Source: Boseongicola sp.
GTDB taxonomy: Bacteria > Pseudomonadota > Alphaproteobacteria > Rhodobacterales > Rhodobacteraceae
Direction of reading: 5' to 3'
Length of the DNA stretch: 64,000 nucleotides
NCBI GenBank assembly: GCA_014075275.1
Contig: CP046179.1
Span: 173,501-237,500 of the forward strand
Below are positions 54,077-62,552 of the stretch, one piece after another. The notes under the pieces were generated by a model. That model saw only the letters and a program-made list of their open reading frames with translations, did not search any database and was not told the DNA's origin. Made by a program: the position numbers and the translations under genes. Each line of letters starts with the position of its first letter. The stretch's first letter is position 1.

Positions 54077-54412
54077 ATGCTGAAGCTAGATCAGAGCACG
54101 GCCGTTGATGCCAATAAGCCATTCAACTTGGTTCGCCGTTTCCTTGGCGATCAATGTGGTGCTGCAACCGTTGATCTGATGTCCGTTGCCCTTGTCTGCG
54201 CAGGACTGGGCACAGCTCTGGTTGCGACGATGGAAACCAGTGGCAACTCAATCGGCAAAACGATGCAGTCAAGCGCGACCAGCTCAAGCATTGTATTGGT
54301 CGCCGCGGATACATCGGGCGGTGATACTGGTGGAGACACCGGTGGAGGTGACACTGTTCCGGCAGGTTGCTTTGTGAACGGCTCAAATAAACTGGTTTGC
54401 AATCAAAATTAA
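54077..54412 (+). CDS. Flp-pilin-like small protein (copy 1)
   Basis: The 111-residue protein has an N-terminal leader ending FLGDQCGAA and one membrane segment (TVDLMSVALVCAGLGTALVA), then SGNSIGKTMQ. This is the type IVb Flp pilin layout. A Gly/Asp/Thr-rich linker (GGDTGGDTGGGDT) leads to a C-terminal PAGC and a final VCNQN. AAGGA lies before ATG 54077. It is longer than usual Flp pilins because of the C-terminal extension. Copy 2 lies 200 bases downstream. No tad export genes are nearby. Confidence 0.65.
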   Translation: MLKLDQSTAVDANKPFNLVRRFLGDQCGAATVDLMSVALVCAGLGTALVATMETSGNSIGKTMQSSATSSSIVLVAADTSGGDTGGDTGGGDTVPAGCFVNGSNKLVCNQN

Positions 54413-54467
54413 GCTGACGGTTCGTCGGCGCACGGGCTTCAATCTCTTAACCAGAAGATGAACAGAC

Positions 54468-54507
54468 ACCGCGATTCGGCATGAACGCTGGGTCGCGGTT
54501 GTTTTTT
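54468..54507 (+). terminator. Probable terminator after pilin-like copy 1
   Basis: ACCGCGA (54468-54474) pairs with TCGCGGT (54493-54499), and a T-run (TGTTTTTTG) follows. The loop is long (18 bases), so termination efficiency is uncertain. Confidence 0.55.
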
Positions 54508-54618
54508 GTGCCGCAACAAATCCCTTCGAACTGCCTTTTTGTCGCCCGAAATCCGCCCAATCGACCACAGGTTTGGCCCAATTTTGCCGAAAATTTTCAT
54601 ATTTGAGGGAATTGGTCT

Positions 54619-55011
54619 ATGTTGAATTTGGGTGTGAGGCGTTGTGATAATTGTTCTGCGAGTGTGTCATTGTCCTACATCCTTTCAAATTCTTTCAAAT
54701 CTTTTGTTGCAACAACTGCGCGTGATTTCGTTGCAGATGAAGATGGCGCTGTTTCCGTCGATTTGGTCGTTGGTGCTTTGATGATGGCAGGGATCGGCAC
54801 AGGTTTGGCGTCGACCTTTGAAATGAGCGGCAATTCCATCGGTAAAACCATGCAAAAGAGCGCGGCCCATTCAAGCATTACCCTTGTAGGTGCGGGCGAC
54901 GACGATGCCGACGACGGCCAGGACAATCTAGAGATCGAGTTGACAACCAATACGCTTCCAGCCGGTTGCACCATCAATGATCTGGGTCAGATGAGCTGTA
55001 GTTCTTCGTAA
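54619..55011 (+). CDS. Flp-pilin-like small protein (copy 2)
   Basis: The 130-residue paralogue of the previous gene shares the core FVADEDGAVSVDLVVGALMM, then SGNSIGKTMQKSAAHSSITL and the C-terminal pattern LPAGC-N-C. Its linker is Asp-rich (DDDADDGQD) in place of Gly/Asp/Thr. GAGGGAA lies before ATG 54619. The two were probably made by tandem duplication and then diverged in the exposed tail. Confidence 0.65.
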   Translation: MLNLGVRRCDNCSASVSLSYILSNSFKSFVATTARDFVADEDGAVSVDLVVGALMMAGIGTGLASTFEMSGNSIGKTMQKSAAHSSITLVGAGDDDADDGQDNLEIELTTNTLPAGCTINDLGQMSCSSS

Positions 55012-55185
55012 GGCAATTTGAGAGTAGGTTGCCGGCAAATGGCGGCCTCCACTCACTCAAATACCGGTGTCGGCCACTACATTTCGTGACGTTTTCGTAA
55101 ATATTGCCGAGATATGCTTGCAAGCGGCGCAAAGGCTTGGCAGCATCAAAGGACGTAGTGGTCCCAATCACCGGAGTTCCTTTAT

Positions 55186-56199
55186 TTGGCAATTCGTGCG
55201 TTAACCCAGCCAGACCAGCCGGACGGCACAACCGAGACCCGGCTAGAATTTCCCGACAACCGCCTGCTGATCGACCTTTTTGGCGAGTTCAACAGGAACC
55301 TCAGCCAGATAGAGGCGGCCCTGGATGTGCAGATTGTGCATCAGGGCAACCAATTGGCCGTGTTTGGCGACGCAGAAGCCCGCCAAAAGGCTGGCGACGT
55401 TTTGAATGCCCTTTATCTGCGTTTGGAAGCAGGGCGCGACCTGACACCCGGCGATATTGACGCCGAGATTCGGATGGGTCCGGCGGCCGATGATGGCGAC
55501 GAGCGCTCGGGCGATCAGATGGAGTTATTTCAGGGCGGTCGGATTGAGATCAAAACCCGCAAGAAACTGATTGAGCCGCGCACCGACGCGCAAAAAGCCT
55601 ATGTCCGCTCGCTTTTTGAACAGGAACTTGCTTTTGGCATCGGGCCCGCTGGCACGGGTAAAACCTATCTGGCGGTGGCCGTCGGGGTGAATATGTTTCT
55701 GGGTGGCCATGTCGACCGGATCATCCTCAGCCGCCCAGCCGTTGAAGCAGGCGAACGCCTTGGGTTTTTGCCGGGAGACATGAAAGACAAAGTCGACCCC
55801 TATATGCAGCCGCTTTACGACGCGCTGAATGATTTCTTGCCCGGCAAACAGGCGGCCAAGCTGATTGAAGAAAAGCGGATCGAGATTGCACCCCTTGCCT
55901 TTATGCGTGGGCGCACTTTGTCGAATGCATTTGTTGTCTTGGACGAGGCACAAAACGCCACCACCATGCAGATGAAAATGTTCCTGACCCGTCTGGGCGA
56001 GGGCAGCCGCATGGTGATTACGGGCGACCGCACGCAAGTCGATTTGCCGCGCGGGGTACCGTCTGGGTTAGCAGATGCCGAGCGGCTGCTTGGTGGCATC
56101 GACACCATCGGGTTCAACTATTTCACCGCCAAGGATGTGGTCCGTCATCCATTGGTCGCGCGTATTATCGAAGCCTACGACAAGGATCAGCCCGCCTGA
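55186..56199 (+). CDS. phoH: PhoH-family ATPase
   Basis: The 337-residue P-loop ATPase has GIGPAGTGKTYLAVA, RIILSRPAVEAGERLGFLPG, and NAFVVLDEAQNATTMQMKMF with Walker B. PhoH/YbeZ proteins work with the RNase YbeY in rRNA processing and stress. Start TTG 55186 has GGAG about 9 bases upstream. In many relatives ybeY follows directly; here the repeat elements R4/R5 and an unrelated gene follow. Confidence 0.92.
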   Translation: MAIRALTQPDQPDGTTETRLEFPDNRLLIDLFGEFNRNLSQIEAALDVQIVHQGNQLAVFGDAEARQKAGDVLNALYLRLEAGRDLTPGDIDAEIRMGPAADDGDERSGDQMELFQGGRIEIKTRKKLIEPRTDAQKAYVRSLFEQELAFGIGPAGTGKTYLAVAVGVNMFLGGHVDRIILSRPAVEAGERLGFLPGDMKDKVDPYMQPLYDALNDFLPGKQAAKLIEEKRIEIAPLAFMRGRTLSNAFVVLDEAQNATTMQMKMFLTRLGEGSRMVITGDRTQVDLPRGVPSGLADAERLLGGIDTIGFNYFTAKDVVRHPLVARIIEAYDKDQPA

Positions 56200-56240
56200 T
56201 TTTCAAAGAATTGAGCGCCTGTCGGCGCATATGAGGTTTT

Positions 56241-56298
56241 GCGCCGGCTTCGCCGTCGCGGTGCCTCCGGCGGAAGTATTTTGGGACAGAAGAAGAAG
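56241..56298 (+). repeat. Dispersed intergenic element, copy R4
   Basis: A GC-rich hairpin region around GCGCCGGCTTCGCC is followed by CCTCCGGCGGAAGTATTTTG and GGACAGAAGAAG. It lies just past the phoH stop, facing copy R5 in inverted orientation. Confidence 0.75.
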
Positions 56299-56341
56299 CA
56301 GAACCACCTCCCGGTGTTCAAACCGGGAGGCTTCTTCTGTC
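56285..56341. repeat. Long inverted repeat with nested hairpin between phoH and frmA-like gene
   Basis: GACAGAAGAAG at 56285-56295 (the R4 tail) is mirrored exactly by CTTCTTCTGTC at 56331-56341. Inside, CCTCCCGGT-GTTCAA-ACCGGGAGG (56307-56330) forms a perfect 9-bp stem. The tail has apparently been duplicated in inverted form around a hairpin. Confidence 0.75.
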
Positions 56342-56405
56342 GCGGTCATCGGCGCTTCCGCCTGTTCCGCATGACGTAAAAGCCCACAATTTGATTAAAA
56401 TTGTG

Positions 56406-56454
56406 TTTCTTCTGTCGGAAAATACTTTCGGGGGTGTGGGGGCAGCGCCCCCAC
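56406..56454 (-). repeat. Dispersed intergenic element, copy R5 (inverted)
   Basis: Read on the minus strand: a TGGGGGC-GCT-GCCCCCA hairpin, then CACCCCCGAAAGTATTTTCC and GACAGAAGAAA. It lies between the converging phoH and formaldehyde dehydrogenase genes. Confidence 0.75.
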
Positions 56455-56485
56455 CGACCTCGACGCGCGAAGGCGCGGCGAAATC

Positions 56486-57598
56486 TCAATAAACCACAAC
56501 ACTCCGAATAGACTCACCGGCATGCATCAGATCGAAGCCCTGGTTGATGTCATCCAGTGCCAGCGTGTGGGTGATCATCGGATCGATCTCGATCTTGCCG
56601 TCCATATACCAGTCCACGATTTTTGGAACATCCGTGCGTCCACGCGCACCACCAAAAGCAGTGCCGCGCCAGCTGCGCCCGGTCACCAGTTGGAACGGAC
56701 GGGTCGAAATTTCAGCCCCCGCAGGCGCTACACCAATAATAATGCTCTCGCCCCAGCCTTTATGCGCGGATTCCAGCGCAGCCCGCATGACGCTGACATT
56801 GCCGGTGGCATCAAAGGTGTAATCCGCGCCGCCCTTGGTCAGATCCACCAGATAGGGCACCAGATCCCCCTCGACTTCAGTCGAGTTCACAAAGTCGGTC
56901 ATGCCGAATTTCTCGGCCATTGCCTTGCGGCCCGGATTGATATCCACACCGACAATCTGATCGGCGCCTGCCAGACGCAGACCCTGAATGACGTTCAGTC
57001 CAATGCCGCCAAGTCCGAAGACAATGCAGCGCGAACCGATCTCGACCTTGGCGGTATTGATCACAGCACCAATGCCGGTGGTCACGCCACACCCAATGTA
57101 GCAAATCTTATCAAACGGCGCGTCTTCACGCACCTTCGCCAGGGCAATCTCAGGCAGAACCGTATGGTTCGAAAACGTCGAGCAGCCCATATAATGAAGG
57201 ATCGGATCGCCGTCCAAAGTCGAAAACCGCGACGAGCCGTCAGGCATCAGTCCCTGGCCTTGGGTCGAGCGGATCGCCTGACACAGATTGGTCTTTGGAT
57301 GCAGGCAATAATCGCATTCACGACACTCGGGCGTATAAAGCGGAATCACATGATCGCCAGGCTTCAGACTGGTGACACCTTCGCCAACTTCCATGACAAC
57401 GCCTGCGCCCTCATGGCCCAGAATTGCCGGAAACAATCCCTCGGGATCGGCGCCCGAAAGCGTAAATTCATCGGTGTGGCAAATGCCTGTGGCTTTGATC
57501 TCGACCAGAACCTCGCCGGCGCGCGGCCCGTCCAGATTTACGTCCATAATCTCAAGCGGTTTTCCGGCCTCGACGGCAACGGCAGCACGTGTGCGCAT
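56486..57598 (-). CDS. S-(hydroxymethyl)glutathione dehydrogenase (class III alcohol dehydrogenase)
   Basis: The 370-residue zinc alcohol dehydrogenase has the catalytic zinc ligands in [15 protein letters not shown] and GHEGAGVV. Structural-zinc cysteines lie in [16 protein letters not shown], and [12 protein letters not shown] binds NAD. The ADH-III pattern ([13 protein letters not shown] and [16 protein letters not shown]) is clear. It oxidises the glutathione-formaldehyde adduct and also reduces S-nitrosoglutathione. ATG 57598 removes a long non-homologous upstream frame. Confidence 0.94.
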   Translation of the reverse strand: MRTRAAVAVEAGKPLEIMDVNLDGPRAGEVLVEIKATGICHTDEFTLSGADPEGLFPAILGHEGAGVVMEVGEGVTSLKPGDHVIPLYTPECRECDYCLHPKTNLCQAIRSTQGQGLMPDGSSRFSTLDGDPILHYMGCSTFSNHTVLPEIALAKVREDAPFDKICYIGCGVTTGIGAVINTAKVEIGSRCIVFGLGGIGLNVIQGLRLAGADQIVGVDINPGRKAMAEKFGMTDFVNSTEVEGDLVPYLVDLTKGGADYTFDATGNVSVMRAALESAHKGWGESIIIGVAPAGAEISTRPFQLVTGRSWRGTAFGGARGRTDVPKIVDWYMDGKIEIDPMITHTLALDDINQGFDLMHAGESIRSVVVY

Positions 57599-57689
57599 AA
57601 TTGGGGGACCCTCCCTTAATGTATTGTCGGCTTGACCCTGCTGCACGATAAGAGCGAAATCAATGGGAATCATATGGCAGGAGGACGCC

Positions 57690-58013
57690 GTGACAGGAAT
57701 GATTTTGCGTTTATCGGTTTTGGCGGTCGTATTGGCAGGCTGCACGCCCGTTCCCGAGGTTGAAGAACCCCTGGCAGACGACCCCCTTCTGGATGAACCC
57801 TTCGAAGAAGACATTCCGCCCGAATTGGAAGAATGCGATGCGGTTGGCTATCGGCAACTGATCGGCACCCCTGTCGCCGATGCGTTCCTGCCATCCAGCG
57901 AAAGCCTGCGGGTCTTTGGTCAAACAGACATCGTTACCCAGGAATACCTGCCCCAGCGCACGAATATCGTTTACAACGCCGAAGGCCTGATTGGCCGGGT
58001 CTATTGCGGATAG
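57690..58013 (+). CDS. I78-family peptidase-inhibitor-like lipoprotein
   Basis: The 107-residue protein has a lipoprotein signal ending VVLAGC and an acidic spacer ([20 protein letters not shown]). The I78 inhibitor pattern follows: [38 protein letters not shown] and a final GLIGRVYCG with the conserved Cys pair. It is predicted to block serine proteases from the outer-membrane side. The GTG at 57690 has GGAGG 5-6 bases upstream. Confidence 0.75.
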   Translation: MTGMILRLSVLAVVLAGCTPVPEVEEPLADDPLLDEPFEEDIPPELEECDAVGYRQLIGTPVADAFLPSSESLRVFGQTDIVTQEYLPQRTNIVYNAEGLIGRVYCG

Positions 58014-58014
58014 A

Positions 58015-58449
58015 TTACTCGCGAAATTCCTTGTGGCAGGCCGAGCAGCTTGCGCTTATCCGGCGCAGGCTTTGCTCCAACTGGTCCGGTGTGCTGACGT
58101 CTGCTCCTGCAAGAACCGCATTCATAGCGTCGAGCTGATCGGCAAATCTGTCGGGCTCCGTCCAGATCGTCGGCAGGGCCTCTGACTTTGGATCATCGGA
58201 CCGGGGCTTGAACAGGGCTTCGGTCTCGCCCGCTTCCAAAATCAGGGCGTCCATTGCCGCGCGCGCCGTTGCGACGTCGAAAGAGGTCTTCCCGCGCATC
58301 ATTTGCCCCAGGACTTTGGTTTCTTGGCCAAGTATCTTCATGGACTCCATGCGCGCCATCACGTCGTGGTCTTTCACGCCGCTATGGGCCAGGACCGCAC
58401 TGGCACTCAATACACTCGTAATTATCAGGGCGGCTTTCAGTCTTTGCAT
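58015..58449 (-). CDS. Cytochrome c' (class II)
   Basis: The 144-residue protein has a signal peptide ending AVLAH, a four-helix bundle pattern and the C-terminal haem motif CSACHKEFRE at about 135-144. Cytochromes c' bind NO and CO and protect against nitrosative stress. It is divergent from imuB. Confidence 0.9.
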   Translation of the reverse strand: MQRLKAALIITSVLSASAVLAHSGVKDHDVMARMESMKILGQETKVLGQMMRGKTSFDVATARAAMDALILEAGETEALFKPRSDDPKSEALPTIWTEPDRFADQLDAMNAVLAGADVSTPDQLEQSLRRISASCSACHKEFRE

Positions 58450-58536
58450 GGAATCCTCCGGTTGCGCCTTTATCTAGTCTCTGCCCAAGGTCTGTCCAGC
58501 GGGACTCGACTCGCATCACGCCGATATGTAGATTAA

Positions 58537-58551
58537 GAACAAATAGCGAAC
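58537..58551. promoter_or_regulatory. SOS (LexA) box upstream of imuB
   Basis: GAAC-AAATAGC-GAAC is a perfect alphaproteobacterial LexA site (GAAC-N7-GAAC), 26 bases before the imuB start codon. Confidence 0.85.
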
Positions 58552-58577
58552 ATCTGAAAATACATGACACGCTGCCG

Positions 58578-60149
58578 ATGAAAAGCCGCCGCATCCTGTC
58601 GCTCTGGTTTCCCAGGCTGGGGGCCGAGCGGTTCCTACGACAAAACCGTGGCCTGCCGCCCCGCGCATTCGCCGTCGTGGGCGAGGCGCATAATGCCCAG
58701 GTTCTGGTCTCGCTCTCGGCCGAAGCCGAAGCCGCCGGTCTGACACGCGGGCAGGCGTTGCGCGATGCCATGGCGATGTGCCCGACTCTGGAAACCCGAC
58801 TGCGCAACCGCGATCTGGATGCGGGGTTTCTGATGCTTCTGCGGCGCTGGGCCGGTAAATTCAGCCCCTGGGTCTCCGAAGAACCACCCGAAAGCCTGGT
58901 GATCGACATCACCGGATGCACCCATCTTTTCGGCGGTGAAGAAGGGCTAATCGACCTCGTTGAAACCGATTGTGCCACCCTTGGTTTGACGGTGCAGGTC
59001 GGGGTGGCGGATACCGTGGGCGCGGCCTGGGCTCTGGCGCGGTTCGCCGGGCAGGGCATCCGGGCAGGGCGCTCCGGCGATGATATCGATCAGGAAGCCC
59101 ACGCCACCCGGTCGCGCGCTGCGCGTCGTCGCCATTGGGAACGCGGCGGTCCACCCCCGGCTGCAACCGCACCGGGCAGCTATGCCGGGCGGATCGCGCC
59201 CAAGGGACAGATGCGCACGGTGCTGGCCGGGATGCCGGTGGCGGCCCTGCGTCTGGACGAGGATACCCGCCAGACCCTCGCCCGCCTGGGGCTGCATCAG
59301 ATCGGCGATCTGGCGGGTCAGCCCCGGGGCGCGCTGGCCCGCCGGTTTGGCAAACAGCTTGTGCGCCGGTTGGATCAGGCCTTCGGGATCGAAGCTGAAC
59401 CCGTCAGCCCGGTGCGTCCCCCGGTGCATTTCTCGGTGCGCCTGACCCTGCCGGATCCCATCGGCCTCAGTGACGATATCGCCGCTGCACTGGATCGGCT
59501 GCTTCCGGCCTTGTCAGAGAAACTGACCGCAAAAGGGCGGGGGGTGCGCCGCCTCAGGATGGAATGCCACCGCGCCGATCACACCATGCAGCGCATCGAA
59601 GTCGGGCTGGCACGCCCCTCGGCTGCGCCGGACCGCATCCGCCCCCTGCTGATGATGAAAGTGGACGAGATCGACGCAGGCTTCGGCATCGATATGATCC
59701 GGCTCGAAGCCCTGGTCAGCGAACCGGTTCACGCCCATCAACACCGGGGCCACGCCGAAGCCGCCGCTGTCGGTGCTGCTCGCCGGAACGGCGGCGCGGC
59801 ACTGGATGATCTGATTGGTCGGATCGGCGCCCGGGCCGAAGCGGCCAAGGACTGGCCGCGCGCGCCCGCACCGCGCCCGGTTGAAATCTGGCCGCCCGAT
59901 ATCGTCACAGCCCCCGATACCCCCCATATCCCGGCGCAGTTTCGCTGGCGTGGCCGCCAGTTCGAAACCCGCGCCGCGCTCGGTCCGGAACGGATTTCAC
60001 CGGAATGGTGGCTGGATGATCCCAATTGGCGCAGCGGCGTGCGGGACTATTGGCGCATCACCACATCTTCAGGCGACCGGCTTTGGCTGTATTACGGCCA
60101 CGGCGCGTCCCTGTCGGCGGGCTGGTTCTGTCAGGGCGCTTTCAGCTAA
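58578..60149 (+). CDS. imuB: ImuB, Y-family-polymerase-like SOS mutasome protein
   Basis: The 523-residue protein has a Y-family polymerase-like core: SLWFPRLGAERFLRQNRGLP in the place of the usual DxD-containing first motif, and SLVIDITGCTHLFGGEEGL. A long C-terminal part follows (RMECHRADHTMQRIEVGLAR). The first catalytic aspartate is missing, as in ImuB proteins, which act as adaptors for DnaE2 polymerase. A perfect LexA box precedes it. Neither imuA nor dnaE2 is adjacent, but a damaged ImuA-like gene with a weaker box lies at 7927. Confidence 0.88.
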   Translation: MKSRRILSLWFPRLGAERFLRQNRGLPPRAFAVVGEAHNAQVLVSLSAEAEAAGLTRGQALRDAMAMCPTLETRLRNRDLDAGFLMLLRRWAGKFSPWVSEEPPESLVIDITGCTHLFGGEEGLIDLVETDCATLGLTVQVGVADTVGAAWALARFAGQGIRAGRSGDDIDQEAHATRSRAARRRHWERGGPPPAATAPGSYAGRIAPKGQMRTVLAGMPVAALRLDEDTRQTLARLGLHQIGDLAGQPRGALARRFGKQLVRRLDQAFGIEAEPVSPVRPPVHFSVRLTLPDPIGLSDDIAAALDRLLPALSEKLTAKGRGVRRLRMECHRADHTMQRIEVGLARPSAAPDRIRPLLMMKVDEIDAGFGIDMIRLEALVSEPVHAHQHRGHAEAAAVGAARRNGGAALDDLIGRIGARAEAAKDWPRAPAPRPVEIWPPDIVTAPDTPHIPAQFRWRGRQFETRAALGPERISPEWWLDDPNWRSGVRDYWRITTSSGDRLWLYYGHGASLSAGWFCQGAFS

Positions 60150-60160
60150 CCCGACATCTC

Positions 60161-60211
60161 CTTTCTTTCTGGGGAAAATACTCCAGGGGGTGTGGGGGAC
60201 AGCGTCCCCCA
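60161..60211 (-). repeat. Dispersed intergenic element, copy R6 (inverted)
   Basis: Read on the minus strand: a GTGGGGGAC-AGC-GTCCCCCAC-type hairpin (60192-60212), then CACCCCCTGGAGTATTTTCC and CCAGAAAGAAAG. It belongs to the subtype shared with R3, and lies between imuB and the converging fasciclin gene. Confidence 0.75.
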
Positions 60212-60240
60212 CCTGTCGCGTCGCCGTCAGGCGGCGCAAC

Positions 60241-60735
60241 TCACTTCGGCAGCAGCACAGTGTCGATCACATGGATCACACCATTGGATGCCGCAATATC
60301 GGCGGTCGTCACCGTCGATGAATTGACCTTCACGCCGCCGCCTTTGCCGTCAACATGCACCGTCTGGCCCTGAACCGTCGCAACATTCGACCGCTGACCC
60401 ACCAGCTGGTCCGAGGTCACCGCCCCCGGCACAACATGATAGGTCAGGACTTTCACAAGCTGATCTTTGTTTTCGGGCTTCAAAAGCGTCTCAACAGTGC
60501 CCGCTGGCAGCGCCGCAAAGGCAGCATTCGTCGGCGCGAACACAGTGAAAGGACCATCACCTTTCAGCGTATCGACAAGACCAGCCGCCGATACAGCGGC
60601 CACAAGTGTTGAAAAGTCGTCGTTGCCTGCGGCGATTTCGACGATATCAGGGTCCTCGTTCATCGGGGCACAAGCAGCAGCAAATGCAAGTGCAGCAGCA
60701 CCGGCAAGGGTTTTAAGCGCAAATCTGCGGTTCAT
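60241..60735 (-). CDS. Fasciclin-domain lipoprotein (full length)
   Basis: The 164-residue protein has a lipoprotein-type signal ending AAAC and one complete fasciclin (FAS1) domain: H1 box [20 protein letters not shown], central YHVVPG and H2 box [18 protein letters not shown]1 proteins mediate adhesion or cell-surface contacts. The paralogue at 60808 lies about 70 bases upstream on the same strand. Confidence 0.9.
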   Translation of the reverse strand: MNRRFALKTLAGAAALAFAAACAPMNEDPDIVEIAAGNDDFSTLVAAVSAAGLVDTLKGDGPFTVFAPTNAAFAALPAGTVETLLKPENKDQLVKVLTYHVVPGAVTSDQLVGQRSNVATVQGQTVHVDGKGGGVKVNSSTVTTADIAASNGVIHVIDTVLLPK

Positions 60736-60807
60736 AACTGTCTCTCTTTCAGTTTTTCGTTGGGATTAGAAAAGCCGGAGACGCCTGCCTCCGGCTGAAG
60801 TCTCGGA

Positions 60808-61113
60808 TCAACCCTCGGGCAGGATCACTTTGTCGATGACGTGGATGACGCCGTTGGATGCATCGATATCGGCGGCAACGACGGTGCCTTCCGGCAAAGC
60901 CGCGAAAGTCTCATCGGTCGGTGCGAAAACGGTGAACGGGCCATCGCCCTTCAGCGTTTCAACCAGACCGGCGGCTTTCACAGCCGTGACCAGTGTCTGG
61001 AACGATCCGGCTTCAACCGCCGTATCAACAATGTCTTTCTTGTCGCCCATGGCAAAAGCCGGTGCAGCCAGTGCGGCAACAGCGGCCGATGTGATCAGAA
61101 TGTTACGAAGCAT
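60808..61113 (-). CDS. Fasciclin-domain protein with internal in-frame deletion
   Basis: The 101-residue protein has a signal peptide ending PAFAMG. It keeps the H1 box ([20 protein letters not shown]) and the H2 box ([16 protein letters not shown]), but joins them directly at about residue 78. Compared with its neighbour it lacks about 62 residues, including the YHVVPG centre. The join is in frame, so a product is made, but the FAS1 core cannot fold normally. It may be a pseudogene or a reduced derivative. Confidence 0.8.
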   Translation of the reverse strand: MLRNILITSAAVAALAAPAFAMGDKKDIVDTAVEAGSFQTLVTAVKAAGLVETLKGDGPFTVFAPTDETFAALPEGTVVAADIDASNGVIHVIDKVILPEG

Positions 61114-61413
61114 TTTTGTCTCCCAAGGTTATAAGCAAATGCCGCTCTTTGGCATTGCAGAGGTCTACGGAAAGGTTTTGGGATCGGATCAGGGAAAGTC
61201 CGGACCAATGGGGCTTGATCTTCGGACCATCGGCGCTAAGCCAACCGTCTCGAAATTCTCCACTCACGTTTCTGTGATCGCCCGTGAGAGTTAACCGCCA
61301 TTTTGTAACCGTGTTTCAATGAGATGTCGGTCAAGCACAGTCTCGTGAGGGTGATTGCCGTGGCGCGCTTGGCACCGCATCTTATGCCCAAGATGACAAA
61401 ACGGAGGTGGCCC
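61114..61413. other. Intergenic stretch before msrP
   Basis: About 300 bases separate the two divergent transcription units (fasciclin and msrP). I see no convincing gene, only room for promoters; frames open here on either strand lack coding character. Confidence 0.5.
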
Positions 61414-62343
61414 ATGGCCAATGGATATAAAAGCGATCTGAAGTGGTCGGACGTCACACCAAGGTCAGCGTGGCTGAACCGTCGCCAGATCATGACCGGG
61501 GCAGGGGCTCTTGCACTGGGATCAATTGCCGGACCAGCCATGGCCAGCCTTGGCGCCAAAAAGACATCGCACGGTCGCGGGTTGGACCCCAACTCTTGGG
61601 AAGACATCACCACCTACAATAACTACTACGAATTCGGCACCGGCAAAGGCGACCCCGCCGAGAATGCCCACCGCCTGACAACCGACCCCTGGACCGTCAA
61701 GATCGACGGCATGGTCGACAAGCCAGGTGACTACGGCTTCGACGACATCCTGAAAGGCCAGGCCCTTGAACAGCGCATTTACCGCTTTCGCTGTGTCGAG
61801 GCTTGGTCGATGGTCGTGCCTTGGGTTGGCTTCGAACTTGGCGACTTGTTGAAACGCGTCGGCGTCCAGTCAGGTGCGAAATATGTCGCCTTTGAAACCC
61901 TGGTGCGCCCAAGCGAAATGATCGGCCAAAAGCGCAACGTGCTGGACTGGCCCTATCGCGAAGGTCTGACCCTGAACGAAGCGATGCACCCGCTGACCCT
62001 CATGTCCACCGGCATCTACGACGAACCGCTGCCAAATCAGAACGGCGCGCCCATCCGTTTGGTGGTTCCCTGGAAATACGGCTTCAAATCGATCAAATCG
62101 ATTGTGCGGATCACCCTCACCGACAAACAGCCCCCCATCAGCTGGGAACTGGCAAACCCGCGTGAGTATGGCTTCTTCAGTAACGTGAACCCAAATGTGG
62201 ATCACCCACGTTGGAGCCAGGCAACCGAACGCAAAATCGGCGGCGGCCTTTTCGCCAAGCGCGTGCCGACAGCGATGTTCAACGGCTACGAAAAAGAAGT
62301 CGCGTCCCTATACAAGGGCATGGACCTGACGAAGAACTTCTGA
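61414..62343 (+). CDS. msrP: Methionine sulfoxide reductase catalytic subunit MsrP
   Basis: The 309-residue protein has a twin-arginine signal ([22 protein letters not shown] at about 23-24) and the molybdopterin-binding sulfite-oxidase fold, with the cysteine ligand in [15 protein letters not shown] (Cys127). It repairs oxidised methionine in periplasmic proteins, taking electrons from MsrQ. GGAGG lies 7 bases before ATG 61414. Here its partner gene is not adjacent: two small genes intervene, coupled by TGATG and ATGA overlaps. Confidence 0.93.
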   Translation: MANGYKSDLKWSDVTPRSAWLNRRQIMTGAGALALGSIAGPAMASLGAKKTSHGRGLDPNSWEDITTYNNYYEFGTGKGDPAENAHRLTTDPWTVKIDGMVDKPGDYGFDDILKGQALEQRIYRFRCVEAWSMVVPWVGFELGDLLKRVGVQSGAKYVAFETLVRPSEMIGQKRNVLDWPYREGLTLNEAMHPLTLMSTGIYDEPLPNQNGAPIRLVVPWKYGFKSIKSIVRITLTDKQPPISWELANPREYGFFSNVNPNVDHPRWSQATERKIGGGLFAKRVPTAMFNGYEKEVASLYKGMDLTKNF

Positions 62344-62552
62344 TGTCACGACCATTGGCCTATATCACGGGTGCCTTTGGGGCACTCGGCGCATTGTGTT
62401 GTGTCACGCCGCTGCTGCCCTTGGCTTTGGGGGCAGCTGGGGCAACCAGCCTGACCGCCATCCTTTACCGTGATATCGTGCTGATACCTTTTACTTTGGT
62501 GATGATCGGGCTCGCATTTTATCTTTGGCGGAGGTCAAACAGTGAAAATTGA
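62343..62552 (+). CDS. MerF-like small transport protein
   Basis: The 69-residue protein has two hydrophobic spans, with a vicinal CC pair at residues 19-20 inside the first (GALCCVTPLLPLALGAAG), the layout of MerF/MerT-type mercuric-ion importers. It is coupled to msrP by a one-base overlap and to the GDCCVxC gene by 11 bases. Without merA or merP its role could be metal or thiol-related transport. Confidence 0.65.
   Translation: MSRPLAYITGAFGALGALCCVTPLLPLALGAAGATSLTAILYRDIVLIPFTLVMIGLAFYLWRRSNSEN

Noticed and set aside
56522..57619. A 365-codon open frame on the plus strand
   Set aside because: It lies antisense to the well-supported formaldehyde dehydrogenase and is a product of GC-rich codon bias.
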